64,000 bases of DNA from Heligmosomoides polygyrus polygyrus (taxonomy: Eukaryota; Nematoda; Chromadorea; Rhabditida; Heligmosomidae): NCBI GenBank assembly GCA_947396885.1, contig OX377201.1, positions 61,964,623 through 62,028,622 on the forward strand. Direction: 5' to 3'. The notes beneath the pieces were generated by a model, which saw only the letters and a list, made by a program, of their open reading frames with translations, searched no databases and had not been told where the DNA came from. Below are positions 22,401 through 30,840 of this stretch, one piece after another. Each line of letters opens with the position of its first letter. Positions within the stretch are counted from its first letter, which is position 1. The translations under genes were made by a program, and so were the position numbers.

Positions 22401-22625
22401 AGTATCTGGAAAGCGGCCTAGAGGACGACCGAAGCAGCGTTGGTCCGATACGTTACACACGGACATGAAAGTAGCTGGAGTCCACCCTGATCAAGCGCAG
22501 GATCGGGCAAGGTGGCGTCGTAACACCAGAAGAGCGGACCCCGCGACGACGCGGGACAAACGCTGAAGAAGAAGAAGAAGAAGAAGAAGAAGAAGAAGAA
22601 GAAGAAGAAGAAGAAGAAGAAGAAG
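19449..22625 (+). mobile_element. RTE-family LINE, nearly full length, 17-bp TSD
   Basis: Flanked by a perfect direct repeat ATATCTATCGAATAATC (19432-19448 and 22626-22642). It ends in a (GAA)n tail at 22563-22625, the short-repeat tail expected of RTE elements. Length about 3.18 kb, matching intact RTE elements. It carries an apurinic-type endonuclease and a reverse transcriptase. It inserted into the C-terminal coding part of the Naiad-type Penelope element. The tail and TSD indicate a young insertion, although the coding region has several stops. Confidence 0.93.
19735..22566 (+). pseudogene. RTE endonuclease-reverse transcriptase, inactivated by stops and frameshifts
   Basis: Order: endonuclease start (VATLNVGTLAG near 19755; EALERRRVDFCAVQETRW near 19806), endonuclease core (MIVAGDLNGHLGA near 20146), a linker, then reverse transcriptase (NYRPIRLLSHSMKIFERILD near 21321, IAFLDLEKAFDRVPREV near 21517, LLYADDVMLACEEKDD near 21789) and the C-terminal region (RLSVMETKMLRWTAGVTRMD, RPRGRPKQRW). 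Breaks seen: a frameshift between the first two endonuclease blocks, stops at about 20357, 20782 and 20830, and TAA at 21709 where the family has Ser in the VHQGS motif. The YADD catalytic box is intact. It would provide target-primed reverse transcription if repaired by complementation, but this copy cannot make a full protein. Confidence 0.9.
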
Positions 22626-22642
22626 ATATCTATCGAATAATC

Positions 22643-24181
22643 AATGTTATTAAGTCTAATTATCAACTTGACAAGGTTATCAACAAATTCGTTAAAAGTT
22701 GTGTAACATCTAATTAACCTTAACGTTTCTGTGAATATGATTGATTTCTTAACTTTTATAGATATATTTGAGTTGAAATGTGGGAATCTAATAATGTAAA
22801 ATTTGAAATTATCTGTTTTATTGTATGGTTTCGTTATTAATTTATTGTTAATAATTTTAATATTAAGATCGAGATAATTACAATCGTAATCTGATCATGT
22901 GTTGTCTCCAATTGAAGAGAATTTTCGTATGTTTCACCAAGTAATTCTTGTATGTATTCACTATTTTTATTATGAATAATGAGAATATCATCCATGTGTC
23001 TAAGTGGATGCATGTTTTCATAAAGCTTGTGTTACTAGCTTTTTACAGAATTTATATTCAAATATTGATAACGTAAGGTCAACAAGTAATGGACTTATTC
23101 CTTGAGGTACCCCTTCAATTTGTTTATAAATTATTCCTGCAAAAATTTTAAAGCTATTTTTGAGTAAGTATTTAGGAAAAACAATGTCTTCCGCTGTATA
23201 ATTCCTGTAATTATTTGTAGTATTATTATTAGTATAATAAATGTTATTATGTCCATTATATGCAGTATACTTTCTACCGGCGTTATGGAAACATATTCTA
23301 ATTAATTCCTTTATATTTTTCAAAATAATATTAAGAGGAAGACTAGTAAAATGAAATTTCAATGAAATTTTTATTTCTGGATGTTATTACATTAATTAAT
23401 TCATTAATTTAATGAAATGTTTTTTAATATAAAAATTACAGTCATTTCCTTTGAAAGGCTTTACGGAGCTATTATATGCTCCAGTGATAAATCTAAGTTT
23501 TAATCTAAAGAATCTAAACCTCTGGATTTTTATGTAGTTTTGGTAAGAAATATATTAACGGAACTTTCAACTTTAATTTTATTATTCGAACATAATGTTT
23601 TATGTCTGTTGATAATTTCAAGTAAGTTTTCTTTATTATAAATTTCATATGTTTGATTAAATGTTGAAATCTTTAACTCTCTATTTTCTGAAGCAATCCC
23701 CATCTCTTTTACTAAAGTGATTAAGTAGAATTTTTTACAAATGAAACTATAGTCATTATTTGCTTTGTCAAGAGGGCAAATCACAAAATTTTTCTTAAAA
23801 ACGTTAAAGTGTTCTATATTGCGTACATTTCACTTATTAAAGGATCTATTGTTTTCCATAGTAATGTGATATAATAAAGGCTTCCAGATTTTTTCGTCAA
23901 GATGTTAAGTTTTTCTTTAATCAAATTAATGTGAAAATCTTTTAACTTATATTTATTTTTAGTTTGGTCTAAAAAATGAAGAAAAAACATTATAAAACCA
24001 GAGTTGAATGATTTCTTTCGAAACTCTATATTTTGGAACAAATTTTGTGCCTTTTGTAATTAAGTTTTTAATAACTTTATCTGAATTATTTCTAAATTAC
24101 CTGTGATAATATGCTCGTGTGTATTATCAACAAATTTTTTATACTTTTCTTCAATACATAAGCATTTACTGCAGACACACA
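22643..24181 (-). pseudogene. Naiad-type Penelope-like reverse transcriptase, degenerate
   Basis: Read on the minus strand from 24181 downward. KCLC then FVDNTHEHIITGNLEII (about 24175-24090), a Cys/His-containing block conserved before the RT core; then ICPLDKANNDYSFICKKFY (about 23781-23725); then GVPQGISPLLVDLTLSIFEY (about 23115-23050); then the catalytic HMDDILI (about 22998-22978); then a thumb reading LRLIRCYTTFNEFVDNLVKL near 22720-22660. This order and these motifs fit Penelope-type RT rather than LINE RT. Several frameshifts and stops. Base composition is much more AT-rich than the LINEs around it. Confidence 0.78.
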
Positions 24182-24415
24182 GACACATCTGCACTGGCCT
24201 TGAGCGGCGGCGATTTCGTTTCTTCCGTTTGCACTCTATATCTATTTGTTTTTCTGAACCTGATCTGTTCTATTTTGTTTTGTGATATAACTTCTTCTCA
24301 ATCCTAGTAGGTTCTTGTTGTTTTCGTCTGCTAATTGTTTCGTTTCTTATTAACATCGCTGCTACTAGTGCCAACAGTCGAGTGCCCTGCTATTGAATTG
24401 AAGAGATCATATTTT

Positions 24416-25087
24416 ATGATGACCAGGGTTAATCGTCGAAGAACTGCTGCCACTACAAATGAGTCTACTTTGGCTGTGGAGAATGGACGGAGCTCGCAAA
24501 TCGATGGAACGCAAGATTCCGAGCTGAGATCCCTCTCCATAGAGGACCTTCTCAGAAGGATATCAGACCGCATATCTGATCCTCTCACACTCCAGATGCT
24601 GAACGTTCTAGGCGAGAAAATCGTTAAGGACTTTGCTGCACATGCTGAGGCAGAAAAGAGAGGACGAAGTATCGTGCTATCCGGAATTAAGGAGCCACCT
24701 GAAGGTCTTACTCCTTCTGAGCGTAGAAGTGAGCTTAAAACCAAGGTCTTAAGCATTCTGGATGTATTACAGGTAGACTGTGAGCCTGCCGAAGTATTCA
24801 GAATGGGCAAGCCGAGTACTACTAAACCACGCTTGGTGAAAGTCGTACTCCCTTCTCAGTTTTACTGGCGGAGGGCGTTGGCCAATGCTCGGCTCCTTCG
24901 ATCTGCTGGCTTCAGCGACATTTTTGTTCGCAGAAGCATGACCGCAGATGAAAGGAAAAAGGAGTACGAGCTAAGGCAAATAGCTAAAGAAAAAAACAAA
25001 GGTAAGGCGACGAGAGAGTGGGTGGTCTATCGTGGCCAGCTTAGGCACGTTTCCGAACTCACAAATGGGAGCTCGGGAAATGTCTAA
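24416..25087 (+). CDS. CR1-like LINE ORF1, RNA-binding (RRM-like) protein
   Basis: About 223 residues from the ATG ATG at 24416 (MMTRVNRRR). An in-frame ATG at 24335 would add a hydrophobic stretch not expected for this family, so the later start is preferred. The N-terminus is basic, residues 35-70 are acidic/Ser-rich, and from about residue 75 RGRSIVLSGIKE begins a fold resembling the RRM-like domain of CR1/L1-type ORF1 proteins. It includes FRMGKPSTTKPRLVKVVLP and a basic C-terminal part (FVRRSMTADERKKEYELRQ). ORF1 proteins bind element RNA and act as chaperones. No stops or frameshifts. It ends 110 bases before the first ATG of ORF2, and the two open frames overlap by 43 bases (25045-25087). 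Confidence 0.82.
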   Translation: MMTRVNRRRTAATTNESTLAVENGRSSQIDGTQDSELRSLSIEDLLRRISDRISDPLTLQMLNVLGEKIVKDFAAHAEAEKRGRSIVLSGIKEPPEGLTPSERRSELKTKVLSILDVLQVDCEPAEVFRMGKPSTTKPRLVKVVLPSQFYWRRALANARLLRSAGFSDIFVRRSMTADERKKEYELRQIAKEKNKGKATREWVVYRGQLRHVSELTNGSSGNV

Positions 25088-25194
25088 CTGCGCACGGTAG
25101 TCCTCCTTCTGTTTCATGTTACCTGCTTAATGCGCGCAGTATCGTTAACAAACTCTTCCACCTCCACCACTTTTTATCAACTGCAAAACCCGAC

Positions 25195-27948
25195 ATGGTT
25201 TTCATCACAGAAACTTGGCTGACTGAAAAGATTAGAGATACGGAAATTATTGCCAATCTGCCTTATGTTGTTCACCGTAATGATCGACGTAGTGGTAGAG
25301 GTGGTGGAGTTTGTTGTGTTTCCCGAAATACAATAAATTCTAATATACTGTATCATAGCTCTACCCTTAGATCTGACGTTCTTTGTTTTGAAGTCGCTTC
25401 GTTTTCGAAAGCGGATCTGAGCCAAGTGAGGTTTATAGTTATATATCGCCCCCCGAACTCGACAAAAACAGATGATGACGCTCTCTTAGATCAGCTTTGT
25501 GCCTTATCTGCTGCCAGATGCAAAACGATTATCTTGGGTGACTTGAACTTGGATATAGACTGGAAAAATCTCTCTGCTGCAAGCCACGCATCAGCTGATT
25601 TTCTTGCATTTTTTAACGACTCTGGTTTCAAACAAGTTGTTACTGAACCAACACATGAGGGCAAGGTTCTAGATGTTGTTTTATCAACTTTTCCTCTAAT
25701 CTCTAATGTGTGCGTTTTATCTCCACTAGCCACCTCTGACCATTGCATCGTTCAGTTTAACTTGCTTTCCCTGCAATCCTCGCGAACTTCGATGCCCATG
25801 CCGGATTTTTTGAACACAGATTTTAACGCTCTTAGGGTAAGTCTCTCCCATGTTGACTGGATGAGTGTTTTCAATGGATACTCAACTGTAGATGACCTCT
25901 ATCAACGGTTTTGCACAGTTATTTACAAAAATCTGTCGACATTCGTTCCCTTTAAGATTAGGCAACCCTTCCGAGCGAGTTTTCCAAAACACATTCGCAA
26001 CCTCCTAGATCAAAAGGAGCGGATATTTCGAACTGTTCCAGATCCGCTAAATGATGCCCGCTACGAAAATGTTTGCGCCAACATTGACTACCACCTGAGA
26101 AGATTTTGGGTTCGTCGTGAAAACAAGTATGCAAAGCACGCCTCAATGAAGTTGCTGCACCTACATTTAAGGAGCAAAATGAAATTTTCATGCGCCCCTC
26201 CCAACATTGCGGATGTAGATGGTAATATCTGCTCTTGCGATAGTAGTAAAGCCATCGCTTTTGGGCACCACTTCGCCAACGTCTTTGACAACCACAGCCC
26301 CAGTTTCTCTGAGTTGGAAGAAGCGTCAGTTGCTGGGAATACTCCTGATAGGACATATGTTCTTAGCAGCATGTATTTTCATCCAACTGACGTTTACAAT
26401 TTTCTCAAGAAACTGAAGCCTTCCTTCACTGAACCCTGCGATGGAATTCCTCCAATTGTTTTGAAAAAGTGCGCTCGCGAGCTATGCAAACCTTTGGCGG
26501 ATATATTCAACATCTCGATGGCGCTCGGTGAGGTTCCAGAGGTTTGGAAGCATGCACTTGTAACTGCTATCCCTAAAGTAGCAGCTCCGCAATCGGTATC
26601 GCAATTTCGTCCCATTAGCATAACTCCTGCTTCTATCAAAGTTATGGAAAGCATTATAAGGGAGAAGCTGTTGACCTGGTTACCCAGAATTAAGGCTATT
26701 TCGCCAGAGCAGCATGGTTTTCTTCCAGGACTTTCCACGGTTACGAATCTTATAGACAGCTTGCATGATTGGAGGCTAGCGCTAAATCTAGGTAAAATGG
26801 TAGACGTCGTCTATATAGATTTATCTAAAGCTTTTGATAAAGTCTGTCATTCAAAATTGCTTTTGAAATTGAACTCTTTAGGGGTAGATGGTCCGCTTTT
26901 AAAGTGGTTCGCTTCTTATCTTGAGAACAGGTCTATGACGGTTCGAGTTGGCTATGAATTTTCCGAAAGATACTCTTGTGTTAGTGGAGTACCGCAGGGT
27001 TGCGTTCTTTCACCTCTACTATTTCTACTTTATACAGCTGGCATATCCAATGTTATCGAAAGTTCCGAAAACATAAAGCTCCAGGCCTATGCTGACGATA
27101 TCAAAATCTATGGAATATATGACAGAGATAAGCGTACTGAAACATGTTTAGCACTTGAAAATGCATTAAGCAATTTGAATAGCTGGGCTTTAGATCTAGG
27201 CTTAACTATAAATCCCGACAAGTGCTTTGTACTACACATTGGTGAAGGACAGTCCGCTGATTATTCTATCTGTGATGTAGCCCTTACTCAATGTGAGACT
27301 GTTAAGGACCTTGGTGTGATTGTCGACTCCAAACTTGAATTCTCGAGTCATGTTGATGAATCCACTCGGAAAGCCTATGCTGCACTATACTTAATTTTTC
27401 GCAATGTGTGCAGTGATAAACCTGACGTTCTTGTCAAACTGTATAAGGCGTACGTTCTCCCTCATCTGGAGTACTGCTCGCAAGTTTGGAGTCCTACCGC
27501 CAAAAATCTCATACTTAAAATTGAAAAAGTTCAAAAAACTTTTACGAGACTTGTTTACAGTCGCTTACACCAAGGTAGGTTTTCGAGAGATATGCCGTGT
27601 TATGGAGAGCGTCTAAAACTGCTGGGTCTCACTTCACTACTGCGCAGAAGGATAACCTCAGATCTGGTTTTCTGCTTCAAAATACTTCGCGGCGAACTTA
27701 ATCTGCGTGCTAGCAAATATTGGATCTTCAGGCCTTGTGGGCTAAGATCCAACGGCTTCAATCTCCACTACCCCACAATTCACAAAAGAAAGTATGCGCC
27801 GTTATTCAATTTTATTTGCTATCGAGGGGCAAGATGGATTCGACATTTGCCGGCTGATGTGTTAAATTCAGAGAACAGCAAAATCTTCAAAGAACGGTTA
27901 AACAGAATTGATATTTTGCATATTTTAGGAATTCCCGACGTCAAATAG
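25195..27948 (+). CDS. CR1-like LINE ORF2, endonuclease-reverse transcriptase, intact
   Basis: 917 residues from the first ATG, with no stop; the frame is open from 25045. Endonuclease: ITETWL at residues 4-9, GDLNLD at 115-120, SDH at 181-183. The conserved LLNARS motif with the catalytic Asn (25129-25131) lies upstream of the first ATG, so the functional protein should begin earlier, by a non-AUG start or reinitiation after ORF1. Reverse transcriptase: FRPISITPASIKVMES near 471, YIDLSKAFDKV at 540, SGVPQGCVLSPLLF at 597, and catalytic YADD at 632-635. A typical C-terminal block (RWIRHLPADVLN) follows near 880. All visible catalytic residues are present, so this copy may be active. It serves target-primed reverse transcription in the nucleus. 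The same family gives the copies at 16950-18870 and 61653-64000. Confidence 0.9.
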   Translation: MVFITETWLTEKIRDTEIIANLPYVVHRNDRRSGRGGGVCCVSRNTINSNILYHSSTLRSDVLCFEVASFSKADLSQVRFIVIYRPPNSTKTDDDALLDQLCALSAARCKTIILGDLNLDIDWKNLSAASHASADFLAFFNDSGFKQVVTEPTHEGKVLDVVLSTFPLISNVCVLSPLATSDHCIVQFNLLSLQSSRTSMPMPDFLNTDFNALRVSLSHVDWMSVFNGYSTVDDLYQRFCTVIYKNLSTFVPFKIRQPFRASFPKHIRNLLDQKERIFRTVPDPLNDARYENVCANIDYHLRRFWVRRENKYAKHASMKLLHLHLRSKMKFSCAPPNIADVDGNICSCDSSKAIAFGHHFANVFDNHSPSFSELEEASVAGNTPDRTYVLSSMYFHPTDVYNFLKKLKPSFTEPCDGIPPIVLKKCARELCKPLADIFNISMALGEVPEVWKHALVTAIPKVAAPQSVSQFRPISITPASIKVMESIIREKLLTWLPRIKAISPEQHGFLPGLSTVTNLIDSLHDWRLALNLGKMVDVVYIDLSKAFDKVCHSKLLLKLNSLGVDGPLLKWFASYLENRSMTVRVGYEFSERYSCVSGVPQGCVLSPLLFLLYTAGISNVIESSENIKLQAYADDIKIYGIYDRDKRTETCLALENALSNLNSWALDLGLTINPDKCFVLHIGEGQSADYSICDVALTQCETVKDLGVIVDSKLEFSSHVDESTRKAYAALYLIFRNVCSDKPDVLVKLYKAYVLPHLEYCSQVWSPTAKNLILKIEKVQKTFTRLVYSRLHQGRFSRDMPCYGERLKLLGLTSLLRRRITSDLVFCFKILRGELNLRASKYWIFRPCGLRSNGFNLHYPTIHKRKYAPLFNFICYRGARWIRHLPADVLNSENSKIFKERLNRIDILHILGIPDVK

Positions 27949-28771
27949 GCGAGATATCAGGCTATCATCATTCGTGGTCATGGTGCTGCTCCGCTAACTG
28001 GCGCATTGGGATAAAAATACCTCTTTCCTTTCTTCTTCCATTCACATTCATTTCGTTTAAATGCGTTGCTGTTTAGGAAACTACATAAATATCCTGCTCA
28101 CGCTCTGCAGCTACATCTCAGTCTTATCTGATCGCTGCTCTGGCTTCTACATCGATTTCGCCTTTTTGAATGCTTTACTTCGCCCTTTTCTGTTTGTTTT
28201 GTTTTTCAAAAGAGGCGACTTTCCTTGGTAGTACACCTAGTTTTTGAAATGACTTTAGATCTACATGATTTGCGATTGGGCTTTTACATTAAGGTACTAG
28301 CAATTGTCCTCTCTGGTGGCAGAGTGCAGCGCGTTGTGGATTTTGTCTGATCTAAATTGCTGCTTGTCCTAGATGTCAGTTCCATGGGGCGGCCAGCGTA
28401 CCCATGTGCCGAAGTTCTGGCATCTACCTCTGGGCGTCATAGCTGGCTGATGCGGACAAGCAGATTAGCTTCGCTGCCACGCTGCCATTAAGACCGTGCA
28501 TATTAGTAAACTGGAGGTTGTTGTCATACATACAACTCAACACCAATTGTTTTGGCCCTCTCGCAAATTGAGCTAGAATTCTTCAAAAACCAAGAAAAGG
28601 AAGCAAAAACTAAAGTAAACCTACATATTTCTCTTTTATGCTGCCAACGGATGTCGCTGCCGCTTGCTAACTTGCTAATGTGATGATCTGTTAAGCTTAT
28701 GTTTTTTTTTTCTACCATGGTGTTGCTGTTTCTTTTCTATCACCAAACTGTTAAGCCCGTCTTCTTGACGT

Positions 28772-28805
28772 TGACAAATAAATAAATAAATAAATAAATA
28801 AATAA
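28772..28805 (+). repeat. (AAAT)n tail of the CR1-like LINE
   Basis: Nine or so ACAAATAAATAAAT-type units directly before the right TSD; functions as the 3' tail for target-primed reverse transcription. Confidence 0.9.
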
Positions 28806-28813
28806 ATTTACTG

Positions 28814-29006
28814 TTAAAGATTGAATTTAATTCCGACAAGTTAGTGTTTAATTATGATGCATCATAATTAAACATGTCCTTGGAGAAAGGAGGTTACGAT
28901 TTTAATACACATCTAAAAGGCAACTTTTTTATTTGAATTAATTTCTATAACTTTACCTATGGACCTATTATTAGGTATTTTATTTAAGTTAACTTTATCT
29001 AGAACA
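28814..29006 (-). pseudogene. Naiad-type Penelope-like element, N-terminal linker/early RT part
   Basis: Minus strand from 29006: VLDKVNLNKIPNNRSIGKV and VIEINSNKKVAF, then stops. It joins in frame to YVNIGVTYISN on the other side of the Helitron and, after a frameshift, to FNSKCLC across the CR1 site. It contains a perfect 30-bp palindrome at 28845-28874 (arms TGTTTAATTATGATG). Confidence 0.65.
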
Positions 29007-29179
29007 TCCTACTATATATAAGCGAGAACGGTCGTTTGTCTGTGGGTGAGTTTGTTTGTGTGTGTGTTTGTTTGCACAGAAGTGCTGGGGGAGTGTGTTG
29101 GGAGGAAGTGTGGGGAAGGGGGGGGGGGGTGAGGAGGTTGCGGTTGTCACCAGTTTGTCAACTGTTGTAGTTGTCGACG

Positions 29180-29490
29180 GGCGTCCATGTTCAGGCGACA
29201 TGTCACCGATGTCGCGCAAAGGACGTTCAGGTTGAGAAGAGGTGTCACCGATGTCGCGCAATGCAGGTCCGGCTTGAGAAGACGTCACCGACGTCGTTCA
29301 TCAGGTGCCTGGGTTTAGAAAAGGTGTCACCAATGTCGCGAAGGGCCTTCCAGATTCAGACGACGTATCACCGATGTCGCGCAAAGCACGTTCGGGTTGA
29401 GAACACATGTCACTGACGTTGTTCAACAGGCCACCGGGTTTGGAAGAGGTGTCACCGCTGTCGCGCGAGGATTCCGGATTCAGACGACGT
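29180..29490 (+). repeat. 42-bp minisatellite in Helitron 1
   Basis: About seven degenerate units of 42 bp carrying GTGTCACCGATGTCGCGC and GGTTGAGAAGA. The unit is the same length and phase as arrays at 34960-35090 and 49330-49497 (minus strand). Confidence 0.8.
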
Positions 29491-29499
29491 GATACCAAA

Positions 29500-30105
29500 G
29501 AAGGTGGGACCAGTAATTGGGGACCGGTGAAGGATGGGGTTCCAGTAAGGGGAGCGGTAAAGGGTTGACCAATAAAGGAGGGACCAGTGAAGGTAAGACC
29601 GCAATGGGGCCGGTAAGGGGGGGGGGGGAGGGGTCCAGTGAAGATGGGACCGGTGAGGAAGGGACCAGTAATGGGGACCGGTGAAGGGGGGGGGGGGGGG
29701 CGGAGTGGTCCAGTGAAGGGTGGACCAGTGAAGCAGGGGGAGGGGTCCAGTGAAAGGGGGACGGTAGAATGTTAACCAGTGAAGAGGGGACCAGGTGAAG
29801 GGGGACCGCTGAGGAAGGGACCAGCAATGGGCACCCGTGAGGTAGTGGGGGGGGGGGGGGAAGGGGCCAGTGAAGGGGGACCGGAAAAGGGTTGAAGAGT
29901 TAAAAGGGGACCAGTGAGGGTGGGACCAGTAATGGGGATCGGTGAAGGATAGGATGACCAGCGAAGAGGTCCAGTGAAGTTGGGAGCAGTAGTAGGGACC
30001 GACGAAGGGGAGGGGGACCAGTGAAGGGTGAACCGGAAATGGGCTGACAATAAAGGGAAACCAGTGATAAGGGACCAGTTAAAGGGGGTCCAGTGAAAGT
30101 GGTGG
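29500..30105 (+). repeat. degenerate GGACCAGTGAAGGGG array with poly-G runs
   Basis: Dozens of variants of GGACCAGTGAAGG / GGGACCGGTGAAG with four or more poly-G runs of 9-12 bases. It continues directly from the 42-bp array; the same block order is seen in Helitron 2. Confidence 0.85.
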
Positions 30106-30235
30106 GCCTGCTTTGTCCTATTCCGCTATACCATTCTATATAGCAAAACCAGTTTTTTAATGAATGAGAGAAGGCCTAAAGAGGAGAAGAAGACGTTCGG
30201 GGTGTTCTATACTCCGGGTTTGGAGCGAAGCCCCA

Positions 30236-30274
30236 ACCAGACGTTTGGCGGCCGGCAGGCCGTGGAACGTCTGG
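30236..30274 (+). other. Helitron 3' hairpin and CTGG terminus
   Basis: Nested inverted repeats: outer CCAGACGTT/AACGTCTGG, inner CGGCC/GGCCG, ending CTGG before T. Matching termini are at 38685-38724 and, altered, at 32370-32400. Confidence 0.75.
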
Positions 30275-30840
30275 TTACTTATATATGTGACTCCTATATT
30301 AACATAGTTATTGCGTTCTTGTTGGGGTTTTAAATGTTTACTTTTATTTTCGTCAAAACAGAATTTACATAACATACTAACAAGAATTCTACAATTGTTC
30401 GGATCTATATTATTCAAACCTTCTTTATTACATGTTATTTTTATAACTTTTTAAAGTTATTCTTTCTAAAAAGTATTAGTGTATCTATACATTTCTGCAT
30501 TCAATTGGTTAAAGATATTAAAAAATTCATCAAGATTGAATGTGTTGTTTATGTTATTATTTTCACGGTTATTGTTCTTTTTGCCATTTCTTTTCCTAGT
30601 TTTTCTTGTTACAGCTTACAACCTAATTTTTCTATTTTTTAATTTATAAAATGGATGATTTTCTTTATATGTTAAGGGGTTATCAATGTCAGATATATTT
30701 CCGTAGCCTTTAATATGGTCAGTAAAGCCGAAAGGATAAGCTGTATTAATTAATTTTATCCAAAATGTTCTTTTTGTAAAAGAATACCCTTGTCTGCATT
30801 ATCTTTTAAAGAGTCTAAAATTGTTATTAATTATGTCAAC
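30275..30840 (-). pseudogene. Naiad-type Penelope-like element, N-terminal GIY-YIG endonuclease remnant and linker
   Basis: Minus strand from about 30815: LLQKEHF then (one base missing) WIKLINTAYPFGFTDHIKGY (about 30765-30705), the conserved end of PLE-type GIY-YIG domains (E..[YF]WI..L.TA.PFGLND). A basic/Asn-rich linker follows (KRNGKKNNNREN), then NIDPNNCRILVSMLCKF and NNYVNIGVTYISN. In this copy these lie upstream (5') of the RT, the reverse of canonical Penelope order. The GIY and YIG motifs themselves are missing because the sequence becomes unrelated above about 30840. Confidence 0.7.

Larger units (their letters stand above)
24182..28805 (+). mobile_element. full-length CR1-like LINE (family A), 8-bp TSD
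   Basis: About 4.6 kb, flanked by ATTTACTG at 24174-24181 and 28806-28813. Structure: about 230 bp 5' UTR, ORF1 (24416-25087), ORF2 (open 25045-27948), about 820 bp 3' UTR and an (AAAT)n tail at 28772-28805. With the element and one TSD copy removed, the minus-strand Penelope frame runs through the site without a break, which supports both boundaries. Confidence 0.9.
29007..30274 (+). mobile_element. non-autonomous Helitron 1, minisatellite-bearing
   Basis: 5' end TCCTACTATATATAAG directly after A29006; 3' end CTGG directly before T30275, so it sits between A and T as Helitrons do, with no TSD. A short hairpin (CGGCC-GGCA-GGCCG) lies about 12 bases before the CTGG terminus. Fusing the flanks restores an uninterrupted Penelope frame on the minus strand. 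The interior has no coding capacity and is mostly two tandem-repeat blocks. Rolling-circle mobilisation by a Rep-helicase encoded elsewhere is inferred. Confidence 0.85.

Noticed and set aside
22418..22666. open frame with a long poly-Phe stretch
   Set aside because: Antisense translation of the (GAA)n RTE tail.
29480..30050. Pro-rich minus-strand frames with PSLVPSSL-type repeats as secreted repeat proteins
   Set aside because: They are translations of the GGACCAGTGAAGG satellite in the Helitron, with no start, signal or intact frame.
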